From positions 1-46,081 of the IMG/VR virus record IMGVR_UViG_3300020472_000053: a stretch of 46,081 bases of DNA; one strand, 5' to 3'. Positions within the stretch are counted from its first letter, which is position 1, and each line of letters starts with the position of its first letter. The stretch is from a virus. Shown in pieces: positions 43,657 through 46,081 of this stretch. The notes beneath the pieces were generated by a model, which worked only from the letters and a program-made list of their open reading frames with translations, was not told the origin of the DNA and searched no databases. The position numbers and the translations under genes were made by a program.

Positions 43657-45851
43657 TGTCAGACACTAAACGCCGCTATACTGTTGGTTTAAAAAATAGA
43701 AACGATTTAGATGATTTCTATACTCAAATGGATGAATCTACTGGAAATGATACTATTCCCAGTAGAAGTTGTCATTGTGTTCAGAGAAGACCAATTAGTA
43801 GAAATACTGAATATGAATTAACTGATGCAGAAGCAGAGGAATTAAGAAAAGATCCTAGAGTTGTATGTGTTGAAAGAGATCTATTGGAGATGGGGTGTAG
43901 TCCAGAATATAATTGGACTCAAACATCTCCTTTTAATAAAACAACAGGAGGTTTTAGTGGTTCTGATAAAAATTGGGGATTAAAAAGAGTTATTGATGGT
44001 GAAGGTGTAGCTAATTGGGGTAGTGATGGTAATCCAAGATTGATGGGTTCATCTGTTAGCACTACGAGTTCTGGTAAGAATGTCGATGTTGTAATTGTTG
44101 ATTCTCATATTAATCCAGATCATCCAGAGTTTGCAGTCAATCCTAATGGAACTGGTGGTAGTAGGGTTAATCAGATAAACTGGTTTCAGTATAAAGATGC
44201 TCTCGGATATAGTTGGCATCCATCAACATATACTTATACTGATAGTGACATGAGTAATTGGACTGCTTATGATAGCAATCATGGAACTCATGTAGCAGGA
44301 ACCGTAGCAGGAAATACTAATGGTTGGGCTCGAGATGCTAACATTTATAATATGGCATATGATGGTAATTTAGCTGGAGTATATAATTTTAGTACTGTTC
44401 TGTGGGATTATTTAAGGTATTTTCATAAGAATAAATCAATAAATCCTGTAACTGGTAGAAGAAATCCAACAATTACTAATCATAGTTGGGGGTGGAGTAG
44501 AACCATTTACCTTAATGAAGTTTTTAAGGTGCTTTATAGAGGAACAACTCTTGACTTTACTTGGGGAAGAGGCACTACAAGTAAAGCATATGCTCTGCAA
44601 ATTTTAGGTTGTAATGCTACTGTAGGATATGATAATGTTAAGGGATCATATAATAAGATTCCTGTAAGAAGTTCTGCAGGAGAGTTAGATATAGAGGATT
44701 GTATTGCAGATGGTGTAATTCTTATTGGTTCTGCTGGTAATGGTCTTAGTTCTATTCAAACTCCAGGTCATGTAGATTATAATAATCGTCTTTGGTATAA
44801 AACCTCCAGTGGAGGAACAGAAATTGAATTTGACTACGAACAAGGTCAAACTCCTAGTTCTGCTCCTGGATTTATATCTGTAGGATCTGTTAGTAGTAAG
44901 AAAGATGAATATAAATCTGTTTTTAGTAATTTTGGTTCGAGAGTAGATGTTTGGGCACCTGGAAGTGATATAATATCTCCTATTTTTAATAAAACAACCG
45001 CAGCTAATGAGAGTGGTTTGTCACCTATAATAAGTGATACGAGGGATAGTGCATATGGACTTGCTTCTGGTAGTGGAACAAGCATGGCATCACCTCAAGT
45101 AACAGGAGTTATTGCTTGTCTTGCAGAACAAGAGCAAGGATTAACACAATCAGAAGCATTACAATATCTTAACGAAACTTCTAAGACTAATATTGGAGAT
45201 ACTGGTGAAATTCAAACTTTAACTATAACTGAACATGCAGCTAACGCAGGTAATGAAGATGTAAGTTATTTTCATATTGTTCATGGTTTCTGGACAGAGA
45301 GTAATCCTGTAAATTGGCCAGCTACACTTCAAAATGGTTGTATATTAAGATTTGAATTTTCTCAGAATGGTAAAGAAACTAGAATTTTCTATTTTCAATA
45401 TCGTAACAGTCTGCCTAAGTATGTTACTTATGGTTTTGGTGGATGTAATTTTCATAGGCAAGATGGAGTCTTTACTTATAATATTCAACCAACAGATGAT
45501 GTGACTGGACAGGGTTATAAGACTTATACTTTACAATATGTTGATTATACTGGAAGAGACTATTATACTGAGGGAAGAAATTATTATGATCATTATCATG
45601 CTACAGATGAAATAACAGTAAACATTAGAGTAGAATCTATGTATGCTAATGAAGTAGCTCTATCTGGACTACAATCTACTTCAGAAACTTGGCATAGATT
45701 GGAAAATAGTACTAAAAAATATCTATTTTATAAAAAGAAAAGACCTGAAAGTGGTCAATCTCTTCCTAAATTAACACAAAAGAATCGTAATTCTACTGTT
45801 GCTGGCATTAAATATCCAAGAACAATGAAATCTTTCCATGCTCATGATTAG
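43656..45851 (+). CDS. Subtilisin-like serine protease (S8) with propeptide and C-terminal extension
   Basis: The protein has 731 aa. Residues 5-76 (RYTVGLKNRNDLDDFY...RVVCVERDLLEM) look like an inhibitor-I9-type propeptide. The catalytic triad is intact: D149 in DVVIVDSHINPDHPEF, H209 in NHGTHVAGTVAGN, S476 in GSGTSMASPQVTGVIA, with oxyanion N362 in ILIGSAGNG. The last 200 residues are a Tyr-rich beta domain (FHIVHGFWTESNPVNWP, FYFQYRNSLPKYVTYGFGG), perhaps a virion anchor or substrate binder. There is no signal peptide, so it acts inside the infected cell or as part of the virion. Being coupled to a fibre gene (ATG at 43656 overlaps its stop), it could mature fibres or attack host surface proteins; the sequence does not decide. 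Confidence 0.88.
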   Translation: MSDTKRRYTVGLKNRNDLDDFYTQMDESTGNDTIPSRSCHCVQRRPISRNTEYELTDAEAEELRKDPRVVCVERDLLEMGCSPEYNWTQTSPFNKTTGGFSGSDKNWGLKRVIDGEGVANWGSDGNPRLMGSSVSTTSSGKNVDVVIVDSHINPDHPEFAVNPNGTGGSRVNQINWFQYKDALGYSWHPSTYTYTDSDMSNWTAYDSNHGTHVAGTVAGNTNGWARDANIYNMAYDGNLAGVYNFSTVLWDYLRYFHKNKSINPVTGRRNPTITNHSWGWSRTIYLNEVFKVLYRGTTLDFTWGRGTTSKAYALQILGCNATVGYDNVKGSYNKIPVRSSAGELDIEDCIADGVILIGSAGNGLSSIQTPGHVDYNNRLWYKTSSGGTEIEFDYEQGQTPSSAPGFISVGSVSSKKDEYKSVFSNFGSRVDVWAPGSDIISPIFNKTTAANESGLSPIISDTRDSAYGLASGSGTSMASPQVTGVIACLAEQEQGLTQSEALQYLNETSKTNIGDTGEIQTLTITEHAANAGNEDVSYFHIVHGFWTESNPVNWPATLQNGCILRFEFSQNGKETRIFYFQYRNSLPKYVTYGFGGCNFHRQDGVFTYNIQPTDDVTGQGYKTYTLQYVDYTGRDYYTEGRNYYDHYHATDEITVNIRVESMYANEVALSGLQSTSETWHRLENSTKKYLFYKKKRPESGQSLPKLTQKNRNSTVAGIKYPRTMKSFHAHD

Positions 45852-45883
45852 TTGAAATATAAGTTTTTATACATAACTCTGTT

Positions 45884-45963
45884 AGGGTTTAAGAGACCCT
45901 CTATAATATTTTAAGACAACCAGTGGCGAAAGTGTCACAAGACTCCATGAGGGGTCTTTTTTT
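45884..45963 (+). other. Intergenic RNA-structure region ahead of the helicase gene
   Basis: This 147-bp gap holds AGGGT/ACCCT (45884-45888 with 45896-45900), then AGACCCTC at 45894-45901, which could pair with GAGGGGTCT at 45949-45957 through a one-base bulge in place of the terminator stem. A TATAAT occurs at 45902-45907, without a convincing -35 element. These competing pairings resemble an attenuator. Confidence 0.35.
45939..45963 (+). terminator. Rho-independent terminator after the subtilase gene
   Basis: AAGACTCC (45939-45946) pairs with GGGGTCTT (45951-45958, one G-U pair) around an ATGA loop, followed by a T run to 45963. It closes the fibre-protease transcription unit. Confidence 0.85.
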
Positions 45964-45964
45964 A

Positions 45965-45973
45965 TGCTATAAT
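45965..45973 (+). promoter_or_regulatory. Extended -10 promoter for the helicase gene
   Basis: TGCTATAAT is a perfect extended -10 element, directly after the terminator and 25 bp before the ATG at 45999. It suggests host-polymerase, early-type transcription. Confidence 0.6.
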
Positions 45974-45998
45974 ATATCCATACAAACAAAGAGCATAG

Positions 45999-46081
45999 AT
46001 GCAGTTACGTCCTCATCAGGAAAAAGCATTGGAAGCAATGGCAAGAACCTCTAAGGGACAGATCATCGTGCCTACAGGCGG
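45999..46081 (+). CDS. uvsW: UvsW-like DNA helicase, N-terminal fragment
   Basis: Only 27 full codons are in the window: MQLRPHQEKALEAMARTSKGQIIVPTGG. LRPHQ-x-x-A followed by K-G-x-x-I-V-P-T-G-G is the Q-like motif and the beginning of the Walker A loop of superfamily 2 helicases such as T4 UvsW, which unwinds branched DNA and R-loops during recombination-dependent replication. The N-terminus is shorter than T4 UvsW, which has a leader domain before this point. The gene continues beyond the window, so the name rests on this short match and on T4-like context. Confidence 0.65.
   Translation, partial: MQLRPHQEKALEAMARTSKGQIIVPTG

Noticed and set aside
45902-45907. TATAAT as a separate promoter
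   Set aside because: No acceptable -35 hexamer or extended TG element is present; the helicase promoter at 45965 is far better.

Overview
This window is part of a T4-like marine myovirus genome, most likely a cyanophage infecting Prochlorococcus or Synechococcus. The evidence is the set of T4-family genes (gp32, gp53, gp48, gp4, gp26, gp27-like, gp5-like, an S74-terminated fibre and a UvsW-like helicase start), the marine-phage style of the giant fibre proteins, very AT-rich DNA, tight head-to-tail gene packing, and a flavin-dependent halogenase of the type known from cyanophage Syn10 (VirX1). I see no tRNA, rRNA, CRISPR array, insertion sequence or photosynthesis gene, and no gene-free stretch over 300 bases.

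Layout. 1-408 is the 3' part of the gp32 single-strand binding gene, ending in a strong terminator. 439-2946 is a leftward operon (gp53, gp48, an unknown 115-aa protein, gp4). 2980-11920 is a rightward baseplate-hub and tail-tube block: a tube-initiator-like protein, gp26 with a short downstream ORF that looks fused to it by -1 frameshifting, two tape-measure-like proteins, a gp27-like hub, a gp5-like OB protein, a 622-aa structural protein and a gp5-C-terminus-like spike protein. 11925-27774 holds very large adhesin or fibre proteins: a beta-helix protein, two paralogous proteins of 1370 and 1195 aa, a leucine-rich-repeat protein, a 311-aa protein and an opposite-strand PA14 protein. 27828-28727 is a cassette of four small unknown genes behind a sigma70-type promoter. 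28766-37281 carries a 2035-aa S74 fibre, a 2OG-Fe(II) oxygenase-like protein, a kinase-like protein fused to a tail-tip N-terminus, and a glycine-rich gp38-like adhesin. 37300-40212 is an enzyme island: a second 2OG oxygenase, a 33-aa ORF, a cupin-like protein, and a leftward pair of tryptophan-halogenase-family enzyme plus a DUF6356-like small protein. 40288-45851 holds a 1122-aa fibre and a complete subtilisin-like protease. The window ends in a terminator and the first codons of a UvsW-like helicase.

How the parts work together. The left third builds the baseplate hub, tail tube start and tape measure. The middle and right build host-contact fibres and adhesins, with modifying or processing enzymes (oxygenases, halogenase, kinase-like protein, subtilase) placed between them. 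T4-late-like octamers (NATAAATA) precede several structural blocks, whereas host-type sigma70 promoters precede the small-gene cassette, the halogenase pair and the helicase, suggesting different expression times.

The most interesting signals are a textbook-looking -1 frameshift cassette at the gp26/short-ORF junction, the halogenase operon with its own near-leaderless host-type promoter, and the kinase-like/tail-tip fusion. All calls come from reading the sequence and from family knowledge; no database search was run.
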